NCBI RefSeq assembly: GCF_029222705.1
Contig: NZ_JARGZF010000001.1
Location: 430,437-494,436 of the forward strand
Direction of reading: 5' to 3'
DNA from: Knoellia sp. p5-6-4
Lineage (GTDB): Bacteria > Actinomycetota > Actinomycetes > Actinomycetales > Dermatophilaceae
Length of the DNA stretch: 64,000 nt
Below are positions 35,593 to 45,739 of the stretch, piece after piece (position 1 is the stretch's first letter; the number at the start of each line of letters is the position of its first letter). Under the pieces are notes generated by a model. That model saw only the letters and a list, made by a program, of their open reading frames with translations, made no database searches and was not told the DNA's origin. Both the position numbers and the translations under genes were made by a program.

Positions 35593-36816
35593 TCAGAGGT
35601 GCCAGGTGACGTGGGTGGCGGTGATGGTGCAGGTCAGGTCGCGGTCGTGGACGAGAGTGTGGTGCCGTCCGCAGAGCAGGGCGGTGTTGGTCAGTGCGGT
35701 CTCGCCGTTCTGCCACCAGGGGACGCCGTGGTGGGCGTCGCACCACTGGGCCGGCACGGTGCAGCCCGGGTAGGTGCAGCCGGTGTCGCGCAGCCAGGCG
35801 GCGAGGCGGATGGCGGGGGTGACCAGGCGTTTGCGGCGGCCGACGTCGAGCAGCTCGCTTCTGGTGCCCAGGACGGCGGGGATCAGGTCGGCGTCGCAGG
35901 CCAGGCGGCGCACGGTGCCGGCGGTGAGCAGCTCCTGGCCGAGGGTGAGCCCGGCCCCGCGGGCGGCGCCGGTGAGCTGGTCCAGGCCCATGGTGACCAC
36001 GAGGGCGGCCTTGCTGGTCCTGGGTGCCTTCCCGGGGGAGGAGACGCCGCGGCCGATGACGGCCAGCAGGGCGTCGGCGCGCCTCGCGGCGGGGGTGCGC
36101 AGGTCGGGGTCGTCCTTGGCCGGTCGGGGCCGGGCCAGGGGGTCGATGGCGGCGTCGAGGATGGCCGCCCCCTCGGGGTCGAGGACGATCCGGTAGCTGC
36201 TCATCCCGGCCGGACCGGGACTCTTGAACAGCGAGCGTGCGGCCCGGCGGCGTTCCTCGAGGTGCTCGGCGTCGCGCTCGGGCCGCAGCAGCGCACTCGC
36301 GTGCCGGATCGCGATGGCGAGCTGCTTGTCGGTCAGGGCCGGGGCGGCCTCAATGAGGGTGGCGGTGTCGGCGTCGAGCTGGTCGGGGTCGGCCAGCGGC
36401 GCGGCGCCGCGGTGGAAGCGGGCCAGCTGGGCCGCCTTGGGCAGGCTGATCGCACCGGACTCCACCCCGGCGGCCAGGGCCGCCAGCCGCCGGTCCCGGC
36501 ACGCGTCGGCCACCACCTGCAGGGTGCCGGCGTGCCCGGCCGCCATGCCGGGCGCGGCCTGGGTGGCCCAGTCGAGCCCGGACCAGCCCTGCTCGCTGCC
36601 GAGCCCGCGGGAGCGGGCCTCGGCGACCACGGCGACCTGCTGCGCCTCCGCGCCCGCCCTCACCCGCTCGAGGTGGCCCAGGGTCTCGGCGACCTCGGCG
36701 TCCGACAGCGCCCACAGCTGCCCGGTCTGCGCCCCGGCCAGGGCGGCGTCGGCCGCCCTGGCCGGCGACAGCACCGGCCGGGTGCCGAACGCCGAGAGGC
36801 CTGCCGAGGTGGACAT
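35593..36816 (-). CDS. DUF222-HNH endonuclease family protein (13E12-like), copy 1
   Basis: 407 residues. A helical DUF222 region (about 1-300) precedes a C-terminal HNH module with zinc-type Cys and His (CTYPGC, WCDAHHGVPW, NTALLCGRHHTLVHD). These proteins are abundant in actinobacteria (13E12 repeat family); the HNH nuclease activity is presumed. ATG 36816 is leaderless, with TACCGT seven nt upstream. A second copy at 57925-59235 is clearly diverged in protein, yet both flanking non-coding sequences are conserved, including promoter and terminator. Confidence 0.9.
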   Translation of the reverse strand: MSTSAGLSAFGTRPVLSPARAADAALAGAQTGQLWALSDAEVAETLGHLERVRAGAEAQQVAVVAEARSRGLGSEQGWSGLDWATQAAPGMAAGHAGTLQVVADACRDRRLAALAAGVESGAISLPKAAQLARFHRGAAPLADPDQLDADTATLIEAAPALTDKQLAIAIRHASALLRPERDAEHLEERRRAARSLFKSPGPAGMSSYRIVLDPEGAAILDAAIDPLARPRPAKDDPDLRTPAARRADALLAVIGRGVSSPGKAPRTSKAALVVTMGLDQLTGAARGAGLTLGQELLTAGTVRRLACDADLIPAVLGTRSELLDVGRRKRLVTPAIRLAAWLRDTGCTYPGCTVPAQWCDAHHGVPWWQNGETALTNTALLCGRHHTLVHDRDLTCTITATHVTWHL

Positions 36817-36823
36817 GCAGACA

Positions 36824-36829
36824 ACGGTA
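36824..36829 (-). promoter_or_regulatory. Leaderless promoter -10 box of DUF222-HNH copy 1
   Basis: TACCGT seven nt before ATG 36816. The same spacing and a nearly identical context (TACGGT, then TTGTC) occur before copy 2. Upstream the two share the blocks GTCGGTGGTCG and TGTGCTGCAAC. Confidence 0.6.
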
Positions 36830-37069
36830 GGGGCGACCACCGACAACCAAGTGAACCCGATGGCAACGGACTCCGTTGCAGCACAACGTGATTCGACGGC
36901 ATACTCGCGCCTCCGGCACAACCCGGCACCCAGCGGCGGTGGACGACGTGACAACAGGCGCCACCCTGTGGACGACCGAACCGAGAGACAGTCTCCGGAC
37001 TCGCCTGCCTGCCCCGCCGACTCGTCCGATACTCGTGGTTGGACCCGACTACGAGAGGAGGAGCTGTCC

Positions 37070-38482
37070 GTGGGCGCCGACGACGTCGCACTGGCCCGGC
37101 TCAGCGCGGCCGAGCTCGTGGCCGGGTACGCACGGGGTGACTTCTCCCCCGTCGAGGTGCTGTCGGCCGTGCAGCACGTCATCGACCGCCGCGAGCCCGA
37201 GCTCAACGCATTGTGGAGTCCCGACCCCGGGGGCGCCCTGGAGGCCGCCCGCGCCGCCGAGGTCCGGTGGCGCACAGGTGCACCCCGAGGCCCGCTCGAC
37301 GGCGTCCCCACGACCGTGAAGGAGAACCTCGCCCGCGCCGGAGTCCCGATGCCGCTCGGCTGCGCCGGGGTCGACCCGACTGTGCCGGAGGCGAACTCGC
37401 CCGCGGTCGACCGGATCCTGGAGGCTGGCGGCGTCATCCTGGGCTCCACCGTGATGCCCGACTGGGGCATGCTCTCCTCCGGCGTCTCCAGCCTGCACGG
37501 CACCACGCGCAGCCCGTGGGACCCCCGGTGGACCTCCGGCGGCTCGTCCTCGGGCGCCGGCGTCGCGGCGGCCGCGGGATACGGCCCACTGCACGTCGGC
37601 ACCGACATCGGCGGCTCCATCCGGCTCCCCGGCACCTGGCTCGGGCTCGCCACCCTCAAGCCGAGCGCCGGCCGAGTCCCGCTCGACACCCCCTTCCTCG
37701 GGCGGGCAGCCGGGCCGATCACGCGCACGGTCGACGACGCGGCCCGCCTGCTCGGCGTCCTCAGCGGGCCGGACCCGCGCGACTTCACCAGCCTGCCGCC
37801 GGAGCGCCTGACCCTCGACGAGACAGACCTCGAGCTCGACGTGCGCGGCCTGCGCCTGGGCCTGCACCTCGACGCCGGGTGCGGCACACCGGTCGAGCCC
37901 GAGGTGGTCGCCGCCGTCGAGCAGGCAGCCGCGCTGTTCGAGGATGCCGGTGCGGTCGTCGAGCCGCTCGCACCCTTCATGGACGACGCGCTGCTCGCCG
38001 ACCTCGACCTGTTCTGGCGGGTCCGTTCCTGGGTCGACTACTCCGCGCTGCCTGACGAGCGCAGGCGCAGGGTGCTGCCGTTCATCGTGCAGTGGGTGCA
38101 CGGCGGCGCCGACGTCTCGGGCGCGCGGGTCATGGAGTGCTACCGCAGCACCATGACCATCCAGCAGCGCACCGTCGCGGCGACCCTGGGGTTCGACGCG
38201 GTGCTCTCCCCCGTCGCGCCGGGGCCGGCCTTCCCCGCCGAGTGGCCGATGCCGTTCGGCAGCGAGGACGCCGGGATGGTGCACATCGGGTTCACGGCGC
38301 CCTTCAACCTCTCCGGGCAGCCCGCCGGCACGGTCAACTGCGGCTTCACCGGGGACGGCCGACCCATCGGGTTGCAGGTCGCCGGACGGCGCTTCGACGA
38401 CGTCGGAGTCCTGCGGGTGCTGCGGTGGTACGAGCGGCACCGGCCGGAGGCCGCGCGCCCGCGCTGGCCGATCACCGCGTAG
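37070..38482 (+). CDS. Amidase signature family enzyme
   Basis: 470 residues. The Ser-cisSer-Lys triad motifs of the amidase signature family are visible: VPTTVKENLARAG (Lys), RWTSGGSSSGAG (cis-Ser) and GTDIGGSIRLPG (nucleophile Ser). It hydrolyses an amide; substrate not predictable. GTG 37070 has GAGGAGGAG six nt upstream. A 252-nt divergent region separates it from the DUF222-HNH gene. Confidence 0.9.
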   Translation: MGADDVALARLSAAELVAGYARGDFSPVEVLSAVQHVIDRREPELNALWSPDPGGALEAARAAEVRWRTGAPRGPLDGVPTTVKENLARAGVPMPLGCAGVDPTVPEANSPAVDRILEAGGVILGSTVMPDWGMLSSGVSSLHGTTRSPWDPRWTSGGSSSGAGVAAAAGYGPLHVGTDIGGSIRLPGTWLGLATLKPSAGRVPLDTPFLGRAAGPITRTVDDAARLLGVLSGPDPRDFTSLPPERLTLDETDLELDVRGLRLGLHLDAGCGTPVEPEVVAAVEQAAALFEDAGAVVEPLAPFMDDALLADLDLFWRVRSWVDYSALPDERRRRVLPFIVQWVHGGADVSGARVMECYRSTMTIQQRTVAATLGFDAVLSPVAPGPAFPAEWPMPFGSEDAGMVHIGFTAPFNLSGQPAGTVNCGFTGDGRPIGLQVAGRRFDDVGVLRVLRWYERHRPEAARPRWPITA

Positions 38483-38538
38483 GCGAGCCCGCGGCATACC
38501 GCTGCTGTTGTCGCCGCGCAGGCCGCTGACCTGCGCGT

Positions 38539-38544
38539 TAGTGT
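38539..38544 (+). promoter_or_regulatory. Leaderless promoter -10 box of topoisomerase IB
   Basis: TAGTGT, six nt before ATG 38551. Confidence 0.5.
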
Positions 38545-38550
38545 CCGGTC

Positions 38551-39636
38551 ATGGCCAGGCTGCGCACTGTCTCCCCCAACTCGAGGGGCTGGACCCGCCG
38601 ACGCGCGGGCAAGGGTTTCGTCTACCTCGACAGCGACGGGCAGCGACTGCCGGAGGAGGACGTCGAGCGCATCCGCGCCCTCGCCATCCCGCCGGCGTGG
38701 AAGGACGTGTGGATCTGCCCCCACCCCAACGGGCACATCCAGGCGGTCGGCACCGACGACGCGGGTCGGCGGCAGTACCTCTACCACCCCGACTGGCGGA
38801 TCAAGCGCGACAAGATGAAGTTCGACCGGGTGAGCGAGGCGGCGCGCAAGCTCCCCGACGCCCGCCGGCAGGTGCTCGAGCACCTCGGCCTCGACGGCAT
38901 GCCGCTGGAGCGGGCGAGTGCGGCGGCGGTGCGGCTGCTCGACCTCGGCTACTTCCGCATCGGCAGCGACAGCTATGCGGACGCGAACGGCTCGTTCGGG
39001 CTCACCACCCTCGAGAAGCGGCACGTGCGCGCCCGGGGCGGCAAGCTCGTCTTCTGCTTCACCGGCAAGTCGGGCATCGAGCACTGCGTAGAGATCGACG
39101 ACGCCGACGTCATGGCCGCGCTGGAGCGGATGCGCAAGCGGCGTGGTGGCGGCGATCGCCTTCTGGCATACCAGAACTCACGCCGTTGGAGCAGCCTCGA
39201 CGCCGCCCTGGTCAACACCTACCTGCGCGAGCTGCTCGCCGGCGACCTGACCGCCAAGGACTTCCGCACCTGGCACGCCACGGTCATCGCGGCGACCGCC
39301 CTGGCGATGTCGGACGAGCCCGGCGACACCAAGCGCTCCCGCCAGCGAGCCATCAAGTCCGCGGTGCAGGAGGTCTCCGAGTACCTCGGCAACACCCCCA
39401 CCATCGCCAAGAACTCCTACATCGACCCCCGCGTCATCGACCTCTACGAAGACGGCACCACCATCGCGCACGTCGCGCGCAAGGTGCACGAGACCCCCGA
39501 CGTCCGCCAGGCCGAGCTGGAGAAGGCGGTGCTGGAGATGCTCGCGGCCGACGGGTCGGAGGCTGCGGCGCGGGCGGTGCGCAGCCGGGCGCGGAAGACC
39601 TCGCCTCGGAAGGCGGTCACCGGCGCCCGGGGCTGA
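38551..39636 (+). CDS. DNA topoisomerase IB (poxvirus-like)
   Basis: 361 residues. The N-terminal domain (RRRAGKGFVYLDSDGQRL, IPPAWKDVWICPHPNGHIQA) and catalytic domain match bacterial type IB enzymes that relax supercoils through a 3'-phosphotyrosine. Active-site elements visible are LGYFRIGSDSYADANGSFGL (Arg), FRTWHATVIAAT and the nucleophile Tyr in TPTIAKNSYIDPRVIDLY. The tail is basic (SRARKTSPRKAV). ATG 38551 is leaderless. Confidence 0.93.
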   Translation: MARLRTVSPNSRGWTRRRAGKGFVYLDSDGQRLPEEDVERIRALAIPPAWKDVWICPHPNGHIQAVGTDDAGRRQYLYHPDWRIKRDKMKFDRVSEAARKLPDARRQVLEHLGLDGMPLERASAAAVRLLDLGYFRIGSDSYADANGSFGLTTLEKRHVRARGGKLVFCFTGKSGIEHCVEIDDADVMAALERMRKRRGGGDRLLAYQNSRRWSSLDAALVNTYLRELLAGDLTAKDFRTWHATVIAATALAMSDEPGDTKRSRQRAIKSAVQEVSEYLGNTPTIAKNSYIDPRVIDLYEDGTTIAHVARKVHETPDVRQAELEKAVLEMLAADGSEAAARAVRSRARKTSPRKAVTGARG

Positions 39637-39664
39637 GGGTATGCCGCGTGCCTGCCGGCCGCGG

Positions 39665-40417
39665 TCAGGCCGGCTTCAGCCGCTGGCTGAGGAACGCGAG
39701 GACCCGGTCGACGGCCACCTGGCTGCGGTGCACGGTCAGCGTCGCGTGGTCCATCCGGCCGCTCGGGCGCAGGTCGACCCGGAGGAACCCGTCACCGAGC
39801 TCGCGCGCGAGGGTGTCGAAGCGGGTGCCGGTGGCGCGGTCACCGTCGTAGCGGACCCCGAGGACCGGGCAGCCTTGCGCCACACGGGTTTTCACGCAGG
39901 CGAGGTCTGCCGGGCTCAGGTTGAGGTCGCCCCGCCGACGTCGTCCGACGGGGAACGGCGTCGACGGCTGCGCGACCACCGGCGCGGCCACCGACGGGTC
40001 GACCATGGCCGCCAGCGCGAAGCCACCGGTGAAGCACATGCCCACGACGCCGACTCCCGGGCCGCCGGTCTCCTCGTGCAGGTGGCGGGCGAGGCTGCGC
40101 AGCCAGCCGGCCACGGGGGCCGTCTCGCCCACCGCGAGCTTGGTGAACTCGCTGCTGATGCAGACCCGTGGGATCACGCGCAGAACCTCCCCCACCGTGC
40201 CCGGCGCACCGGGGGTGCCGAACAGGCTCGGCATCGCGACTGTGAAGCCCGCCTCCACCACCTCGTCGGCGAACGCGACCACGTCGGGGGTCAGTCCCGG
40301 CAGCTCGTGGATGACGATGACACCCGGACCCTCACCACGCCGGTAGACCGGGTGGCTGCGGCCGTCCGCGCTGTGCTCGCCCTCGACCCAGCCCTGCAGG
40401 GCCGGGGTGGCTTTCAC
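39665..40417 (-). CDS. Dienelactone hydrolase family protein
   Basis: 250 residues from GTG 40417, overlapping the upstream stop by 4 nt. The alpha/beta-hydrolase fold has VIVIHELPGLTPD at the oxyanion strand and the Cys nucleophile in VVGMCFTGGFALA, characteristic of dienelactone hydrolases, with a likely catalytic His in RMDHATL. The natural substrate need not be a dienelactone. Co-translated with the membrane protein before it. Confidence 0.87.
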   Translation of the reverse strand: MKATPALQGWVEGEHSADGRSHPVYRRGEGPGVIVIHELPGLTPDVVAFADEVVEAGFTVAMPSLFGTPGAPGTVGEVLRVIPRVCISSEFTKLAVGETAPVAGWLRSLARHLHEETGGPGVGVVGMCFTGGFALAAMVDPSVAAPVVAQPSTPFPVGRRRRGDLNLSPADLACVKTRVAQGCPVLGVRYDGDRATGTRFDTLARELGDGFLRVDLRPSGRMDHATLTVHRSQVAVDRVLAFLSQRLKPA

Positions 40418-40935
40418 CGCGCCCGGCCCCGGTCGAGGTCGTCGAAGGGAGCGCAGTAACCGGACACCCGGGTGGCCCCACCGGCGGCGTTCGCGAGGTT
40501 GCGGAACGCGAGAGCCGTGGCCACGTCGTCGCCCCGCTCGGCGGCCCGGTCGAAGGCCTGGCACAGGCCGTAGGCGGCGGGCACGTTGGCGCCCTGGCCC
40601 GCCGCCGAGGTCGGCGGTGCGGACACGGCCGGTCGTGGCTGCGGCCGCTCGGTCGACAGCGGGAGCACCCCGGTCAGGGCGGCGGCCGCTGCCCCTCCCG
40701 CCACCAGTGCGGCCGAGGCGAGCGCGAGGGCGACCCGCACCCAGTGCGGGCGTTGCCTCCCTGCGGTCGCCTGCGCCCCCACGCGGCGGCGGGTGAGGTG
40801 GACGACCGTCGGCGAGTCGCTCGGCTCGACCGGGTCGGGACCGGTGCGCCGGCCCGCCTCATCGCCGACGTCGCGGTGCCCCCGGAAGGGCAGCAGGGTC
40901 CCGCCACTCTCAGGCGACAGCGAGCGGACGTTCAC
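40414..40935 (-). CDS. Hypothetical single-pass membrane protein
   Basis: 173 residues starting at GTG 40935. A 60-residue polar N-terminus precedes one membrane segment (about 67-90, VALALASAALVAGGAAAAAL). Outside is a Pro-rich spacer and a small domain with two Cys (LCQAFDRAAERGDD, RVSGYCAPFDD). The architecture resembles anti-sigma-type or sensor proteins, but no family is recognised. GTGA overlap with the hydrolase. Confidence 0.65.
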   Translation of the reverse strand: MNVRSLSPESGGTLLPFRGHRDVGDEAGRRTGPDPVEPSDSPTVVHLTRRRVGAQATAGRQRPHWVRVALALASAALVAGGAAAAALTGVLPLSTERPQPRPAVSAPPTSAAGQGANVPAAYGLCQAFDRAAERGDDVATALAFRNLANAAGGATRVSGYCAPFDDLDRGRAR

Positions 40936-41019
40936 GTGCCCGAGTATCCATGGTCGGCAGGGGCCGCTGGGTCCTTATGCCGCGTTTTGGGGCGAGGCCG
41001 CCGTCCGTGCGCCCAGGCC

Positions 41020-41225
41020 CGTTGGGGCACCGCCATCTCGCCCAGACGCGACCACCCGCTACCCGGGGCGGTGACGTTGACGATGTGCGGGGTCTGGGCG
41101 AAGTATGCCGGCAGCTGCGCGGTCGCCTTCTGGAAGTGCGCTGACTCCACGTGGGTGGCCCCCGCGGCGTCGTTCACCGAAGGCCTCGACCAGCACGTAC
41201 ACGTTCGGCTCAGCGCTCCTTCGCG
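41020..41225 (-). pseudogene. Remnant of an antibiotic-biosynthesis-monooxygenase (ABM/YgiN-type) gene
   Basis: Two frames on the minus strand together encode the C-terminal 70 residues of an ABM protein. One has EPNVYVLVEAF; after a one-base shift the other has NDAAGATHVESAHFQKATAQ, LPAYFAQTPHIVNV and GWSRLGEMAV. The N-terminal part is missing and the frame is broken, so the gene is dead or the sequence has an error here plus a truncation. This explains most of the 414-nt gap between 40936 and 41349. Confidence 0.6.
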
Positions 41226-41300
41226 CGTGGTCAGGGGTGGCCCCTGGTGCCACTGCCACGCAGGGCGGAGGGCCGGCGCTGCGGCCGGCGCACGGGTGGT

Positions 41301-41343
41301 GCGGCGTGGGTATGCCGGCGTGCGCCCGGCATACCCACGCCGC
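41301..41343. terminator. Long perfect hairpin built from paired GTATGCCG octamers
   Basis: Arms 41301-41318 and 41326-41343 are perfectly complementary over 18 bp with a 7-nt loop. Each arm holds one GTATGCCGG. It begins seven nt past the glpD stop on the minus strand, so it is well placed to end the glpF-glpK-glpD transcript. No T-run. Confidence 0.75.
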
Positions 41344-41349
41344 TCCGTG

Positions 41350-43068
41350 TCAGGAGGCGCGGCGCGATCCCAGCCCGCGCACCTCCGGCGCCCCGAGCCG
41401 GGCTGCGTCGGCCGTCTGGTCATCCGGCTCCTTCTGGGACTGCAGCTCGGCCTCGACGCGGGCGAGGTAGTGCTCGACCTCCTCGTCCACCCTCTTGGAG
41501 TCCCAGCCGAGGACCGGGGCGACGAGCTCGGCGACGTGCCGTGCCGAGGACTGGCCACGGTCGAACGTCTCGATCGAGATCCGGGTCCGCCGCGTGAGGA
41601 CGTCGTCGAGGTGGAGAGCGCCCTCGGCCAGCGCGGCGTAGTACGCCTCGACCCGCAGGTACTCCGGAGCGCCCTCGATGGGCTCGCCGAGGTCCCGGTT
41701 CTCGCCGATGAGCTCGAGGAGCTCGTCGGTCAGCGTCCCGTAGCGGCGCAGGAGGTGCTCCACCCACGCGACATGGATGCCGGCCCGGTCGGCCCGGGCC
41801 TGCCGCTGGTTCCAGGCGGCATGGAACCCGTCGGCCCCGACGATCGGCACCGAGTCGGTGCACGACTTCGGCACCTTCCACGGCAGCGCGTGGGCCACGA
41901 CGTCGACGGCGTCCTTGGCCATGACCCGGTACGTCGTGTACTTGCCGCCGGCGACCATGACGAGGCCGGCCACCGGGCTGACGACCGCGTGCTCGCGGGA
42001 GAGCTGGCTGGTCGCCTCAGACTCCCCCGCGAGCAGGGGCCGCAGACCCGCGTAGACGCCGGTGATGTCGTCGTGCGTCAGCGGCGTGGCGAGCAGCCGG
42101 TTGGCGTGGTCGAGCAGGTACTCGATGTCGCTCCGGCTGGCCGCCGGGTGCGCGAGGTCGAGGTGCCAGTCGGTGTCGGTGGTGCCGATGATCCAGTGCG
42201 TGTCCCACGGGATGATGAACAGCACGCTCTTCTCCGTGCGGCTGATGATCCCCGTGCTGGCGTGGATCCGGTCGCGGGGCACGAGGATATGCACGCCCTT
42301 GGAGGCACGCACGTTGAACTGCCCCCGCCCACCGACCATCTCCTGGATCTCGTCGGTCCACACGCCGGCCGCGTTGATCGTCGTCTTCGCCCTGACCTGG
42401 TGGGTGCGGCCCGTCTCGAGGTCCTCCACCTCGGCGCCCACCACCCGGTCGCCCTCCCGGAGGAACCCGACGACCCGAGCGCTGGTCGCGCACAGGGCGC
42501 CGTACCGGGCCGCCGTGCGAGCGATCATCATCGTGTGCCGTGCGTCGTCGACCTGGCCGTCGTAGTACTGCACGGCTCCTACCAACGCGTCCTTGCGCAG
42601 CGAGGGAAACGCCCGCAGCGCCTGCCTCTTCGTCAGGTGGCGGTGGCCCGGCACGCCGTGCCGGCCGCCCATGCTGTCGTAGAGGAGGATGCCGCTGCCG
42701 ACGTATGGCCGCTCCCAGATCCGGTGCTGCAGGGGGTAGATGAACGGCACCGGACGGGCCAGGTGCGGGGCCAGGCGGTTGAGGATGAGCGACCGCTCGT
42801 GCAGGGCCTCACGGACGAGCGCGAAGTTGAGCTGCTCGAGGTAGCGCAGCCCGCCGTGGATCAGCTTGCTCGAGCGGCTCGACGTGCCGGCCGCGTAGTC
42901 GCGTGCCTCGACGAGGCCGACCCGCAGACCGCGGGTCACCGCGTCGAGGGCCGCCCCGGCACCGGTGACGCCGCCACCGATGACCAGGACGTCGAGCTCC
43001 TCGGCGGCCATGCCCTCCAGCGCCTGTTCCCGGCTCTGCGGGTCGAGGCGGGCCACCTGTTCGGGCAT
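41350..43068 (-). CDS. glpD: Glycerol-3-phosphate dehydrogenase (FAD, aerobic)
   Basis: 572 residues. The FAD motif VLVIGGGVTGAGAALDAVTRGL is near residue 28, followed by GTSSRSSKLIHGGLRYLE, the conserved GlpD site. IPWDTHWIIGTTDTDW and VMVAGGKYTTYRVMA are also diagnostic. It oxidises glycerol-3-P to dihydroxyacetone phosphate at the membrane. ATG 43068 is two nt after the glpK stop, so it is the last gene of the glpF-glpK-glpD operon, ending at a strong hairpin. Confidence 0.95.
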   Translation of the reverse strand: MPEQVARLDPQSREQALEGMAAEELDVLVIGGGVTGAGAALDAVTRGLRVGLVEARDYAAGTSSRSSKLIHGGLRYLEQLNFALVREALHERSLILNRLAPHLARPVPFIYPLQHRIWERPYVGSGILLYDSMGGRHGVPGHRHLTKRQALRAFPSLRKDALVGAVQYYDGQVDDARHTMMIARTAARYGALCATSARVVGFLREGDRVVGAEVEDLETGRTHQVRAKTTINAAGVWTDEIQEMVGGRGQFNVRASKGVHILVPRDRIHASTGIISRTEKSVLFIIPWDTHWIIGTTDTDWHLDLAHPAASRSDIEYLLDHANRLLATPLTHDDITGVYAGLRPLLAGESEATSQLSREHAVVSPVAGLVMVAGGKYTTYRVMAKDAVDVVAHALPWKVPKSCTDSVPIVGADGFHAAWNQRQARADRAGIHVAWVEHLLRRYGTLTDELLELIGENRDLGEPIEGAPEYLRVEAYYAALAEGALHLDDVLTRRTRISIETFDRGQSSARHVAELVAPVLGWDSKRVDEEVEHYLARVEAELQSQKEPDDQTADAARLGAPEVRGLGSRRAS

Positions 43069-43070
43069 CG

Positions 43071-44585
<1,515 letters not shown>

Positions 44586-44639
44586 GACGTGCTCCTTGTT
44601 CTTGGGTGTTCTGGACGTGCTTGGGGTGGGCGGGGTTCG

Positions 44640-45491
44640 TCAGTTGACCGATGACGTCCTCGCGTGCGGGTTGGGCTCCTCGGTGGGGACCTCGCCGACC
44701 TCTTGCTCCTCCTCCACCGGCGGGAGGAACTTCTCGATGAGGAACACGTATGCCGCCGAGCCGAGCAGCCCGCCCACGATCGGGCCGACGATCGGAACCC
44801 AGAAGTACAAGGCGCCGTTCTGGTCCTCGAACGCGGTCTCGTAGCCGGTGAGGAAGGAGGCCAGGCGGGGGCCGAAGTCACGGGCGGGGTTGATGGCGTA
44901 GCCGGCGTTGGTGCCCCAGGCCATGCCGATGGCGACCACGATGAGGCCGACGATGAACGGCGCCATCCAGGCGACGGGCGCACTGTTGCGGGTGTCGGTG
45001 ACGGCGAGGACCAGGAACAGCAGGATCGCGGTGCCGATGACCTGGTCGAGGAGCGCGGCGCCCTGGCTGATGTCCATGGCTCCGTTGCCCGGAAGGGTCG
45101 AGAAGATGCCCTGGGTGGCGATGGTGTGCCCGGGGTCGACGGTGTTGATGGCCTCGGCGTAGCCGAGCCGCACAATGAGGGCCGCGGTGAAGGCCCCGGC
45201 GACCTGCGCGAGCGAGTAGGGCAGCACCTTGCGCCACTCGAAGTCCCGGAAGACGGCGAGGGCGATGGTCACTGCGGGGTTGAGGTGGGCGCCGCTGATG
45301 CGGGCTGCGGTGTAGACGCCGAACACCACGCCGAGGCCCCAGGCCCAGGCGATGGAGTCGTGGTCACCGAGCGCCCCCTCGCTGGTGACGACCTGGGCCA
45401 CCACCGCCGTGCCGAGGATGATGAGGATCAGGGTCCCGAGGAACTCGGCGATGAGCTCGCCGACGAGCGTCCGTCTTCCGAGCGCTGCCAT
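44640..45491 (-). CDS. glpF: Glycerol uptake facilitator (MIP family aquaglyceroporin)
   Basis: 283 residues with six membrane segments and both pore motifs: HLNPAVTIAL in the first half and AINPARDFGPR in the second. The Asp after the second NPAR is the mark of glycerol-type channels. ATG 45491 has AAGGAG nine nt upstream. The leader between promoter and start is about 180 nt and contains five 19-21-bp repeats (45505-45601). First gene of the glpF-glpK-glpD operon. Confidence 0.94.
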   Translation of the reverse strand: MAALGRRTLVGELIAEFLGTLILIILGTAVVAQVVTSEGALGDHDSIAWAWGLGVVFGVYTAARISGAHLNPAVTIALAVFRDFEWRKVLPYSLAQVAGAFTAALIVRLGYAEAINTVDPGHTIATQGIFSTLPGNGAMDISQGAALLDQVIGTAILLFLVLAVTDTRNSAPVAWMAPFIVGLIVVAIGMAWGTNAGYAINPARDFGPRLASFLTGYETAFEDQNGALYFWVPIVGPIVGGLLGSAAYVFLIEKFLPPVEEEQEVGEVPTEEPNPHARTSSVN

Positions 45492-45504
45492 GTCAGTACT
45501 CCTT

Positions 45505-45601
45505 TGTACGAGTGGCTCTGCTGTGTGCGAATGGCTCTGCTGGGTGCGAGTAGCTCTGCTGTGTGCGAGGAGCTCTGTTGGGTGCGGAGGGGGCTCTGCC
45601 G
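45505..45601 (-). repeat. Five tandem imperfect 19-bp repeats in the glpF leader
   Basis: Plus-strand units begin at 45505, 45524, 45543, 45562 (19 nt each) and 45581 (21 nt). Consensus is TGTGCGAGTGGCTCTGCTG with a few substitutions per unit. The 19-nt period is not a multiple of three, so it is not coding. The array fills most of the glpF 5' untranslated region, ending just before its ribosome site. It may bind a regulator or form repeated RNA structure. Confidence 0.75.
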
Positions 45602-45677
45602 GCCGGGCCACACACACATGTGGCTCATCCGAGACTCGCCCCCAATTGCCGATCGTGCATCTCGAGGGTTGTTGGCG

Positions 45678-45706
45678 ACCGTAGGCTGCCCCCGAACCCG
45701 AAACAA
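45678..45706 (-). promoter_or_regulatory. Candidate promoter of glpF-glpK-glpD
   Basis: TTGTTT (45706-45701) and TACGGT (45683-45678) on the minus strand with a 17-nt spacer. RNA would start near 45671. The first palindromic operator lies immediately upstream. Confidence 0.5.
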
Positions 45707-45713
45707 CGGCGAC

Positions 45714-45732
45714 CGTTCGACATCGTCGAACG
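45714..45732. promoter_or_regulatory. Glycerol-regulator operator 1
   Basis: Perfect inverted repeat CGTTCGAC-ATC-GTCGAACG, 8-bp arms. It lies between the divergent glpF and iclR promoters. The likely binder is the adjacent IclR-type protein. Confidence 0.65.
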
Positions 45733-45739
45733 CACCCCG

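Noticed and set aside
38887-38900. CGGCATGCCG near 38897 as a member of the octamer family
   Set aside because: It differs at the diagnostic TA and is a simple palindrome; it was not counted.
45505-45601. CRISPR-like array
   Set aside because: Units are adjacent without spacers and imperfect; these are plain tandem repeats. No cas genes in the window.
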